Assembly (NCBI GenBank): GCA_947177085.1
Contig: CAMWTD010000001.1
Coordinates: forward strand, 1-34,048
Reading direction: 5' to 3'
Origin: an uncultured Desulfovibrio sp.
Lineage (GTDB): Bacteria; Desulfobacterota; Desulfovibrionia; Desulfovibrionales; Desulfovibrionaceae
DNA: 34,048 nucleotides
Position numbers and translations under genes: made by a program. Within the stretch, counting starts at the first letter, position 1; each line of letters starts with the position of its first letter. Of the stretch, positions 24,335 through 30,553 are shown in pieces. The notes under the pieces are model-generated. The model saw nothing but the letters and a program-made list of their open reading frames with translations, ran no database searches and was not told the origin of the DNA.

Positions 24335-24609
24335 TCTTAGGCGCTCGCTGCGTCAGAAACAATTTTTCTTGGTCGAGTACTTAAGTACACTCCCTGCAAA
24401 AAATAGTTTCTTCCTTGCTTCAGCCGTTGCGACGAAGGAAGCTACGGATGAAGACAGCAGTTAGTTACCGCGCCAGTCAGCCAACGCCGCCACTGTCGCT
24501 ATCCGTAAGCCCGGCAAGCCGGCCAACGGCTAGCGCGCGAGCGCCTAAGAATCTTATTTTTTAGGATTCTTCCGGCACGAGCCCCCGTCTGTCGCTGCGC
24601 GCCAGACGG
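24335..24609. repeat. Dense cluster of inverted repeats, non-coding, lower GC
   Basis: A 14-base perfect inverted repeat (24335-24348 TCTTAGGCGCTCGC with 24537-24550) encloses about 190 bases. Inside lie GAAACAATTTTT/AAAAATAGTTTC (24356-24367 and 24399-24410, one mismatch) around a perfect 12-base palindrome GTACTTAAGTAC (24377-24388). Further inside are CTTCCTT/AAGGAAG (24410-24441), TACGGAT/ATCCGTA (24443-24507) and CCGGC/GCCGG (24511-24522). Two further hairpins overlap or follow the right end: 24547-24571 (10-bp stem, T5 loop) and 24585-24609 (CCGTCTG/CAGACGG). No coding frame looks real here. It could be a MITE-like element, a structured RNA or a recombination relic; the sequence alone does not decide. 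Confidence 0.6.
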
Positions 24610-24659
24610 ATAAAGGAAGGGAAGTCTCCTCGTCGGTAACGTATGTTTCATTCATTGAT

Positions 24660-24675
24660 TGGCACTCCCCTTGCA
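24660..24675 (+). promoter_or_regulatory. Sigma-54 (RpoN) promoter
   Basis: TGGCACTCCCCTTGCA matches the -24/-12 consensus TGGCAC-N5-TTGCA at every defined base with the correct spacing. The predicted start is near 24685, about 70 bases before the ATG of the 82-residue protein. Sigma-54 promoters need an enhancer-binding activator; its site is probably in the structured region upstream. Confidence 0.88.
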
Positions 24676-24717
24676 TATTAGTCAGCGTTCCCGCTCATGC
24701 GGCAATTTTGACGCATC

Positions 24718-24736
24718 CCGCCTTCGGGCGGTTTTT
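24718..24736 (+). terminator. Terminator-like hairpin in the leader of the sigma-54 transcript
   Basis: Stem CCGCC/GGCGG (24718-24722 with 24727-24731) with a TTCG tetraloop and five T residues. It lies between the sigma-54 promoter and the start codon, so it would either end a short RNA of about 50 nt or act as an attenuator. A second small hairpin, CCGC-TCAT-GCGG, lies at 24691-24702. Confidence 0.6.
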
Positions 24737-24755
24737 GGACCAAAGGAGACTGACC

Positions 24756-25004
24756 ATGGAAATTTCCGGCATCCGTTCCGCGCTTCCCTTTGCCTTTCCC
24801 ACGCTTGACAAGGATGGCGGCGAGGCCGCGCCCGCGCCGGTTGGGGACATGGTCGACATCCACGCGCCCACCCTGCTTGACGACAGCGAGGTGGACGGCG
24901 TCCTTGACGACACCCTCTCCATGATCGCGCAGGACAACGTGGCGGCCCTGTCCGTCCACGGCGGCCTTTCCGAAAGCCGCGTCTTTGCACTGCTCGGCCT
25001 GTAG
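24756..25004 (+). CDS. Small acidic protein of unknown function under sigma-54 control
   Basis: 82 residues, no recognised domain. The N-terminal half is Pro/Ala-rich (PLPFAFPTLD, then APAPVGDMVDIHAP). The C-terminal half is an acidic amphipathic stretch (DDSEVDGVLDDTLSMI) followed by NVAALSVHGGLSESRVFALL, which looks like a compact helical unit. There is no signal peptide, membrane segment or Cys. A near-ideal AAAGGAG lies 8 bases before the ATG and the codon use matches neighbouring genes, so I consider it real. It is a single gene between a sigma-54 promoter and a strong terminator. That isolation suggests a regulated, condition-specific role. I do not know its function; similar short proteins may exist in other Desulfovibrio but I cannot verify that. 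Confidence 0.75.
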   Translation: MEISGIRSALPFAFPTLDKDGGEAAPAPVGDMVDIHAPTLLDDSEVDGVLDDTLSMIAQDNVAALSVHGGLSESRVFALLGL

Positions 25005-25047
25005 CGGCCCGCTGCCTCCCCTTGCGCGCCCCGCGGCCGCCGGGCAT

Positions 25048-25077
25048 TTGACAGCGCCGCAGCCGAAAGAGTATCAA
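25048..25077 (+). promoter_or_regulatory. Candidate tyrS promoter
   Basis: A perfect TTGACA (25048-25053), an 18-base spacer and TATCAA (25072-25077). The predicted start (about 25084) lies inside the left arm of the terminator hairpin of the preceding gene. The tyrS transcript would therefore lack the full terminator, while read-through from upstream would be stopped. Confidence 0.55.
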
Positions 25078-25124
25078 AATGCCGGATCGTTCCGTCACCG
25101 TGACGGGGCGACCGGCATTTTTTT
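25076..25124 (+). terminator. Strong terminator downstream of the small sigma-54 gene
   Basis: A long hairpin with outer arms AATGCCGG/CCGGCATT (25078-25085 with 25112-25119) and an inner arm CCGTCAC/GTGACGG (25092-25106), ending in seven T residues (25118-25124). It lies 72 bases past the small gene's stop. The inner hairpin would stay in the tyrS leader. Confidence 0.82.
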
Positions 25125-25179
25125 CCGGCCCCGTCCCCCGCAGGGCCGGGGCTCCATGTCAAGACCGAGGCAGGCAATA

Positions 25180-26376
25180 ATGACGGACATTGACCGCCAG
25201 ATGGCCCTCATCCGGCGCGGCGCGGCGGAAATCATCGACGAGGACGAGCTCCGCTCCAGGCTGGCGGCGGGCCGCCCCGTGCGCGTCAAGGTGGGCTTCG
25301 ACCCCACCGCGCCGGACCTGCACCTCGGCCACACGGTGGTCATGCACAAGATGCGCCACTTCCAGGAGCTGGGGCACACGGTCATCTTCCTCATCGGCGA
25401 CTTCACGGGCCGCATCGGCGACCCGTCGGGCAAGAGCGAGACGCGCCCCCCCCTCACCGAGGAGCAGGTGCTCGCCAACGCAGCGACCTACAAGAGCCAG
25501 GTCTTCAAGATCCTCGACCCGGAAAAGACCATCGTGGAGTTCAACTCCCGCTGGTTCGGCCAGATGGGCGCGGCGGACTTCATCCGCCTCGCCGCGCACT
25601 CGACCGTGGCGCGGATGCTGGAGCGCGACGACTTTGAAAAACGCTTCAAGGCGGAGCGGCCCATCTCCATCCACGAATTCCTCTATCCGCTCTGCCAGGG
25701 CTATGACTCGGTGGCGCTTCATGCCGACGTGGAAATGGGCGGCACGGACCAGAAGTTCAACCTGCTCATGGGCCGCAACCTCCAGGGCCATTACGGCCAG
25801 CCCGGGCAGACCATCATCACCATGCCGCTGCTCGAGGGCACGGACGGCGTACGCAAGATGTCCAAGTCCTATGGCAACTATGTGGGCATCAGCGAAGCGC
25901 CGGAGCAGATGTTCGGCAAGCTCATGGCCATTTCCGACGATCTCATGTGGCGCTATTACGAACTGCTCTCGGCAAAGAGCCTCGAGGACATCGCGGCCCT
26001 GCGCAGCCAGGTGGAGAGCGGCACGGTGCACCCCAAGGCGGCCAAGGAGGACCTGGCCTGCGAAATGGTGACGCGCTACCACGGCGGGGACGCGGCGAGT
26101 GCGGCGCGCCAGTCGTTCAACGCGGTGTTTGCCGGCGGCTCCTTCCCTGCGGACGCGCCGGAATATGCCTGCGATGCGGGCGAAGCCAGCGCCCCGGCGG
26201 CCTTTCTCGAGGCCGCGGGCCTTGTCAAAAGCCGCGCCGAGGCCAAGCGCCTCGTGAAGGAAGGGGCGCTCAGCGTCAACGGCGAGCGCGTGGGCGATGC
26301 TGCGACGCCCCTTGCGGCCGGAAGCTACAAGGTCAGGCTCGGCAAAAAGCGCTTTTTGCGGCTCACGGTGCAGTAG
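25180..26376 (+). CDS. tyrS: Tyrosyl-tRNA synthetase
   Basis: 398 residues, class Ic aminoacyl-tRNA synthetase. The Rossmann core has KVGFDPTAPDLHLGHTVV with the HIGH-type HLGH (48-51) and the KMSKS loop (226-230). The C-terminal end is an S4 RNA-binding domain (from about 335; LVKSRAEAKRLVKEGALSVNG). It charges tRNA-Tyr. The DPTAPDLHLGH form is that of the TyrZ-like bacterial subfamily. I chose the ATG at 25180 (GAGG upstream); an in-frame ATG at 25156 would add eight residues and cannot be excluded. No T-box leader was seen. Confidence 0.94.
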   Translation: MTDIDRQMALIRRGAAEIIDEDELRSRLAAGRPVRVKVGFDPTAPDLHLGHTVVMHKMRHFQELGHTVIFLIGDFTGRIGDPSGKSETRPPLTEEQVLANAATYKSQVFKILDPEKTIVEFNSRWFGQMGAADFIRLAAHSTVARMLERDDFEKRFKAERPISIHEFLYPLCQGYDSVALHADVEMGGTDQKFNLLMGRNLQGHYGQPGQTIITMPLLEGTDGVRKMSKSYGNYVGISEAPEQMFGKLMAISDDLMWRYYELLSAKSLEDIAALRSQVESGTVHPKAAKEDLACEMVTRYHGGDAASAARQSFNAVFAGGSFPADAPEYACDAGEASAPAAFLEAAGLVKSRAEAKRLVKEGALSVNGERVGDAATPLAAGSYKVRLGKKRFLRLTVQ

Positions 26377-26428
26377 GGGCCCCGCCCACGGAACTCCCCG
26401 CGCCCGATCCATTCCACGGAGGCACGAG

Positions 26429-27697
26429 ATGCACAAGCTCTATGTGGCCATGGTCGGCCTGCCGGCCCGGGGAAAATCCACCATGGCGCGCCGCATCCGC
26501 GACGGGCTTCTCGCGGAGGGCATTGCCGCCAAAATCTTCAACAATGGCGACGTGCGCCGCCAGTTGCTGGGCTCCGAATCCACGGAGCCGGATTTCTACA
26601 ATCCGGACAACAGTTTCGGCCGCCAGGCGCGGGAGATGATCGCCCGCCGCAACCTGGAGGAGGCCCAGGCCTGGCTCGCGTCCGACGACGGCGAGGTGGC
26701 CATCCTCGACGCCACCAATGCGAGCCGCGCCCGGCGGCAGTTCATCGAGTCCAAGTTGCGGGATCATCCCGTGCTCTTTGTGGAGTGCGTCAACGAGGAC
26801 CCGCTCCTGCTCAACGCCTGCATCCGGCGCAAGGCGGATCTCCCGGAATACGCGTCCTACACCAAGGACGAGGCGCTCAAGAGCTTCCTGAAGCGCATCG
26901 AGTATTACGAGACCATCTACGACCCGCTCACCGACGAAAAATACTGGATGTGCGTGGATTCCACGGCCAACCGCGTGCTCGCCGAACGCCCCTGCGAGAT
27001 TTCGCCCTACTATGCGGCCATCCGCGAGATCGTGGTCAGCGTGTGGACGCCCTGCCTCTACCTCGCGCGCCACGGCCAGACCGAGTTCAACATCCAGGGC
27101 CGCATCGGCGGCGACCCGCCGCTCACGGCCAAGGGCCGCGCCCAGGCCCAGGCGCTGGCGCGCCACATGGAGGGACGCCCCATTGACTGGGTGTTCACCT
27201 CCACGCGCATGCGCTCCCACGAGACGGCCGCGCCCCTGCTGGAAAGCCACCCCGAGGCCCATGTCATGGCCTTGCGTGAATTTGACGAAATCTGGGCCGG
27301 GGACTGCGAAAACATGCTCTACTCGGAAATCCGCGAGAAGATGCCCGAGGTCACGGCCGCCCGCAACGCGGACAAGTATGCCTACGCCTATCCCAATGGC
27401 GAAAGCTACGCCATCCTGCGCGAGCGCGTGCAGCGGGGCCTCCGGCGGGCGCTCTTCCTCGCCGGCGACCAGCCCCTGCTCATCCTCGGGCATCAGGCCA
27501 TCAACCGCGTATTGGTGTCGCTCTTTTTGCGCCAGCGGACGGAAGATGTGCCCTATATCCACATCCCCCAGAACCAGTATTTCCACATCGCGCTCACGCC
27601 GCACCGCAAGCTCTTCGAGCGCATCCCCTACGAGGGCAGCGGCGGTGTGCCCGTGGACAAGGACACGGCCCTCAAGGACCCGCAGATCTATGCCTGA
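26429..27697 (+). CDS. Bifunctional 6-phosphofructo-2-kinase/fructose-2,6-bisphosphatase homologue
   Basis: 422 residues with both catalytic halves of the eukaryotic PFKFB enzymes in the same order. The N-terminal kinase has the P-loop GLPARGKS (10-17), the FNNGDVRR segment (37-44) and AILDATNASRARR (91-103). The C-terminal histidine-phosphatase domain has LARHGQTEFN (phospho-acceptor His215), RIGGDPPL (225-232), FDEIWAGDCENM with Glu287, and GHQAINR with His355. The kinase makes and the phosphatase removes fructose-2,6-bisphosphate, a regulator of glycolysis in eukaryotes. In bacteria its role is not settled, and the substrate could differ. It follows tyrS by 52 bases with a GGAGG site; a strong terminator follows. 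Confidence 0.85.
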   Translation: MHKLYVAMVGLPARGKSTMARRIRDGLLAEGIAAKIFNNGDVRRQLLGSESTEPDFYNPDNSFGRQAREMIARRNLEEAQAWLASDDGEVAILDATNASRARRQFIESKLRDHPVLFVECVNEDPLLLNACIRRKADLPEYASYTKDEALKSFLKRIEYYETIYDPLTDEKYWMCVDSTANRVLAERPCEISPYYAAIREIVVSVWTPCLYLARHGQTEFNIQGRIGGDPPLTAKGRAQAQALARHMEGRPIDWVFTSTRMRSHETAAPLLESHPEAHVMALREFDEIWAGDCENMLYSEIREKMPEVTAARNADKYAYAYPNGESYAILRERVQRGLRRALFLAGDQPLLILGHQAINRVLVSLFLRQRTEDVPYIHIPQNQYFHIALTPHRKLFERIPYEGSGGVPVDKDTALKDPQIYA

Positions 27698-27721
27698 GCC
27701 CCAAGAGCGGCCTGAACGCAA

Positions 27722-27769
27722 CGAGCCGCCGGGATGCCATGAAAAGGCGTCCCGGCGGCTCGCGTTTTT
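27722..27769 (+). terminator. Rho-independent terminator after the PFK-2/FBPase-2 gene
   Basis: A stem of about 16 pairs with one mismatch (27722-27738 with 27746-27762) and a 7-base loop, then CGTTTTT on the plus strand. It lies between two convergent genes and may also slow transcription from the hemerythrin side. Confidence 0.85.
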
Positions 27770-27798
27770 AAGGCGTTTTTGAGGGGGTGTGCGGCGGT

Positions 27799-28230
27799 TC
27801 AGCCCTCGGCGTCTTCGGCCTCCTCCTCTTCGCTTTCAAGGTACTTCAGCAATTCCCGGTCATGGCCGAGGATATGCCTGCTCATCCATTTGCCGCAAAT
27901 GTCGAGGAACTGGTGGATGGCGTCGTCGGAATACTTCCGGTCCTCCATGCGGGAGTAAAGGCGCGGGACGATGCGGTCGCGCATCCCGTCGTGAATGGCC
28001 TTGTGCGCTTCATAGTCACGAAAACCAATGGAGCGCATGAAGGCCTCCTCATCCTCGAAATGCTTCACCACATAGGTGCGCACATACTTGACGGCTTCGG
28101 CGGCGGCCCATTGCGTGTTGCCGCCCACGCGCACCATCTTGTGCAGGCGGTTGATGACGCGGAAAATTTCCCTGTGGGCGGCGTCGATGCTCTCAACGCC
28201 GACTTCGTAGCGTTCGTGCCAATCCAGCAT
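27799..28230 (-). CDS. Bacteriohemerythrin
   Basis: 143 residues, single-domain hemerythrin. All di-iron ligands can be placed: His19 (IDAAHREIF), His57 and Glu61 (HFEDE), His76 and His80 (HKAIH), His119 and Asp124 (HILGHD). Such proteins bind O2 reversibly at a non-heme di-iron centre; in anaerobes they are thought to sense, scavenge or deliver oxygen. The C-terminus is an unusually acidic tail (about 133-143, mostly Glu/Asp). The ATG at 28230 (GAGG upstream) starts with the family's typical LDWHERYEVGV. There is no receptor or kinase domain, so it is a soluble cytoplasmic form. Confidence 0.95.
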   Translation of the reverse strand: MLDWHERYEVGVESIDAAHREIFRVINRLHKMVRVGGNTQWAAAEAVKYVRTYVVKHFEDEEAFMRSIGFRDYEAHKAIHDGMRDRIVPRLYSRMEDRKYSDDAIHQFLDICGKWMSRHILGHDRELLKYLESEEEEAEDAEG

Positions 28231-28291
28231 GCGGAACCTCACGGGTGACAGGTGACCGTGCCGGAAATCGGGAACACGGGAAGAGTGCCGC

Positions 28292-28320
28292 CTGCTACCA
28301 CGGGGCCCACGCGCCGTCAA
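28292..28320 (-). promoter_or_regulatory. Candidate promoter of the hemerythrin gene
   Basis: Minus-strand TTGACG (28315-28320), a 17-base spacer and TAGCAG (28292-28297), about 62 bases before the ATG. A tandem GGTGAC repeat (28244-28249 and 28251-28256, plus strand) lies in the predicted leader. Confidence 0.45.
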
Positions 28321-28366
28321 TGCCTGTTCCGGTCCCGGCGCCCTTCGGGGACGGGCGGGCCCGGCG

Positions 28367-30205
28367 TCATTCCGTGAGGGGCCGGCATTGCAGGGGCAGG
28401 ATGTCCGGGGAAAGCGGCCCGGCGTTGGGGTTGACGAGCCAGATGCGGTCTTTCCGCGCCAGTGCCAGATTGGCGGAAGCTCCGGCCGGCCGCCCGGCCT
28501 TGTCGCGCTCAAGGCCGATGTCCGCGCGCGCGAAGAGCAGCAGCGTGAGATAACGCCCCCACCCCTCGCCCGAGCCAGCGAGGCCGCGCAAGGGCTCGGC
28601 CAGCCAGTCCGGCAGGCGGGCCAGCAGGGCCGGATAGCCGTCATAATAGACGGAGATTTTGCCCGTGAAGGCCTCCCGCGCGGGGTCCGGCGCCACGATT
28701 TCGATGCGCCCCCTGTCCAGCGCGAGCGCGAGGTTGGCATAGCGGGGATCGCGTTCCGCGCGCGCCCGCAGGGCCTCACCGCCGGCGCAGGCGCGCCGCG
28801 CCCCCGTCTTTCTTCAGCACCACCCGGTCCCCGCCATGCCAGGCGGCCATGGCGCGGTTCACCCAGAAATCGGGATTTTCCGAAATGTCGTTCAGGCCGC
28901 CCCCCAGGGGCTGCCAGCGGTCGGGCCCGGTGCGCAGCGGCGGAAGCTCGGCCACGCCCCCCGGGAAGCGGCGAGGATGGCCTCCCGGGACGCCACTTCC
29001 GCATCCAGGCGGTAAAATTTCCAGCCTTCGACGCAGACGCTCAGCAGGGCCGCGAGGGCCACCAGCCTCGCGGCAAGGGCGAACCTGCGCCGCACCGCCG
29101 GGCTTGCCCCGGACAGCGCCGCGTTGGACACCACGGCCGCGCACATGACGAGCTGGGCCGCGCTGGTGGCAAAGGCCCGGGACGGCGGCCATGCGGTGAA
29201 AAGGTAGGCGGCGTGGGTGAGCAGCGCGGGCAGGAGAAAAAGCAGGGCGGCCACGGGGAAATGGCGCCACCAGCCGGCCCCGAAGCGCTTTTTCAGGGCG
29301 GCCAGCCCCAGGAGCAGCCACAGCAGGGGCAGCCATTGGGCCAGGGCAGCCCCCGGCACCTGCGCGAGCGAGCCGAGGAGCCGTGCGCCCCAGCCGGAGG
29401 CAAGCCACTCGAGGACGGCCGCGTCATGCGTGAGGAGCAGCCGCTGGGCGTTCCCCGGAGCAAGAAAAGTGGCGGCCGCGCCGAGGCACAGGCCCGCCGT
29501 TCCGGCAAGCAGCACACAGAGTTCCCGGCCCGTGAGGTGTCTGCAGAAGCGCAGATACAGGCAGGCGGCGATGGCCGTGGGCGGGAGCGCCGCGCTGGTG
29601 GCGAAGTCCAGCGAGGCCCCGAAGCAGCACAACAGGAAAAAGCCCGGGCATTTCAGGAAAACTCCCGGCCCGGCATTGCGGGGCGCGCGGTCGAGCGCCA
29701 GGCGGAAGGGCACGAATATGGCGGCCTGGGCGAGCAGGGCCATCTGGCCGCCCACGGAAAGCCAGAAATAGGCCTCGCCGAAGGAGGGGATGGCGAGCCA
29801 CAGCAGGGCCGCGATGCCGAAAATCCAGCCCGGCGAGAGGCGCTCGCGCCAGGCGCCGCCGAAGATGCACACTTGCGTCAGCAAGATCTGCAGGGCGAAC
29901 AGCAGGGCGGAGAGCAGGCAAAAGGCCGGGCGCGGCAGCAGGAAGAGCAGATATACCGACAGATTGCCCGCAAAGCGCCCGCACCAGGTAAAGTACATTT
30001 CGCAGGCCTGGGCCAGGGCCGCCCCAAGGCTCATGGGCTGCATGGTGACGGGCGAGCCCGTGTAAAAGGCCGCGAAACCCGGGGAGATGGCGCGGCTGAA
30101 GATGTAGTTGTCCGCCATCAGGGGGGCTTTGAGGGAGAAAAAGAGGAAGACGCCCCCCACGGCGAGCAGGCTGGCCGCAACGGCGAAACCGGAGCGCCCC
30201 CGCAT
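28367..30205 (-). pseudogene. Multi-pass membrane protein (DUF6056-like), reading frame broken near 3' end
   Basis: From the ATG at 30205 the frame encodes about 415 residues with an N-terminal helix, an ADNYIF motif just after it, TWCGRF near 73, and about eleven hydrophobic helices. This is the look of DUF6056/GT-C-like membrane glycosyltransferases. The initial frame ends at 28892, but the expected soluble C-terminus (ELPPLRTG..., NDISENPDFWVNRAMAAWHG) continues in a second frame from about 28957 to 28801. Beyond that, protein-like sequence (RDPRYANLALALDRGRIEIV, DGYPALLARLPDWLAEPLRG) runs in the original frame to a stop at 28367. Both switch points coincide with C homopolymers (28957-28962 and 28801-28805). 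Two compensating one-base changes would restore about 613 residues. It could also be an assembly error. Last gene of the glycan cassette, 6 bases after the flippase gene. Confidence 0.65.
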
Positions 30206-30211
30206 GGCGCC

Positions 30212-30553
30212 CTACCGGGAAACCACCAGCGCTATGCCGACGCCCACAAAAAGGAAGCCGAGCAACTGAACGCCGTCAACAGGTTCGTGCAGGATAAGCC
30301 AGGCGCCGGTCACGGTGAAGATATACTGCGAGGCGAGCACCGTCTGGGCCACGGTGAGCGGCACATAGCGCAGCAGCCAGGAATAGGCCAGGCCCCCGAT
30401 GCCGAAGCAGGCGAGGCCGAAAAAGGAGCGCCAGCTTAAAAAGTTCAGCAGCAGCGGCACGGGCTTGTCGCCCGACCCCAGCTTGAGCAGGAGGCTGCCG
30501 CACACATTGGTCAGCACGAGGGGCATGAGGTAGAGCCAGTGCGGGATGGTCAT
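30212..30553 (-). CDS. Small SMR/EamA-like four-helix membrane protein, probable glycolipid flippase
   Basis: 113 residues with four hydrophobic helices (about 5-22, 35-55, 62-82, 90-110). It resembles the small-multidrug-resistance/ArnE-ArnF branch of the drug/metabolite transporter superfamily. The helix order and QTVLASQYIFTVTGAWLILHEPVDGVQLLGF segment are typical, including the conserved Glu before the fourth helix. Next to a polyprenyl-phosphate glycosyltransferase it most likely flips the lipid-linked sugar across the inner membrane, not a drug. Its ATG overlaps the asnB stop (ATGA). The open frame upstream of this ATG is antisense noise. Confidence 0.8.
   Translation of the reverse strand: MTIPHWLYLMPLVLTNVCGSLLLKLGSGDKPVPLLLNFLSWRSFFGLACFGIGGLAYSWLLRYVPLTVAQTVLASQYIFTVTGAWLILHEPVDGVQLLGFLFVGVGIALVVSR

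Noticed and set aside
24103..24464. Short overlapping frames after floxA
   Set aside because: They run through the terminator and inverted repeats, are Cys/Arg/Gly-rich by chance, and have no ribosome site.
25005..25179. T-box leader upstream of tyrS
   Set aside because: No T-box consensus or specifier-loop structure; the hairpin with seven T residues is explained as the terminator of the preceding gene.
28697..28776. A separate gene for the segment ending at 28367
   Set aside because: Protein-like sequence extends upstream of the only GTG start and no ATG or ribosome site is available, so it is better read as the continuation of the frame-shifted membrane protein.
30212..30553. Multidrug efflux (EmrE) as the function of the small four-helix protein
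   Set aside because: The fold allows it, but overlap with the glycan genes makes a lipid-linked-sugar flippase more likely.
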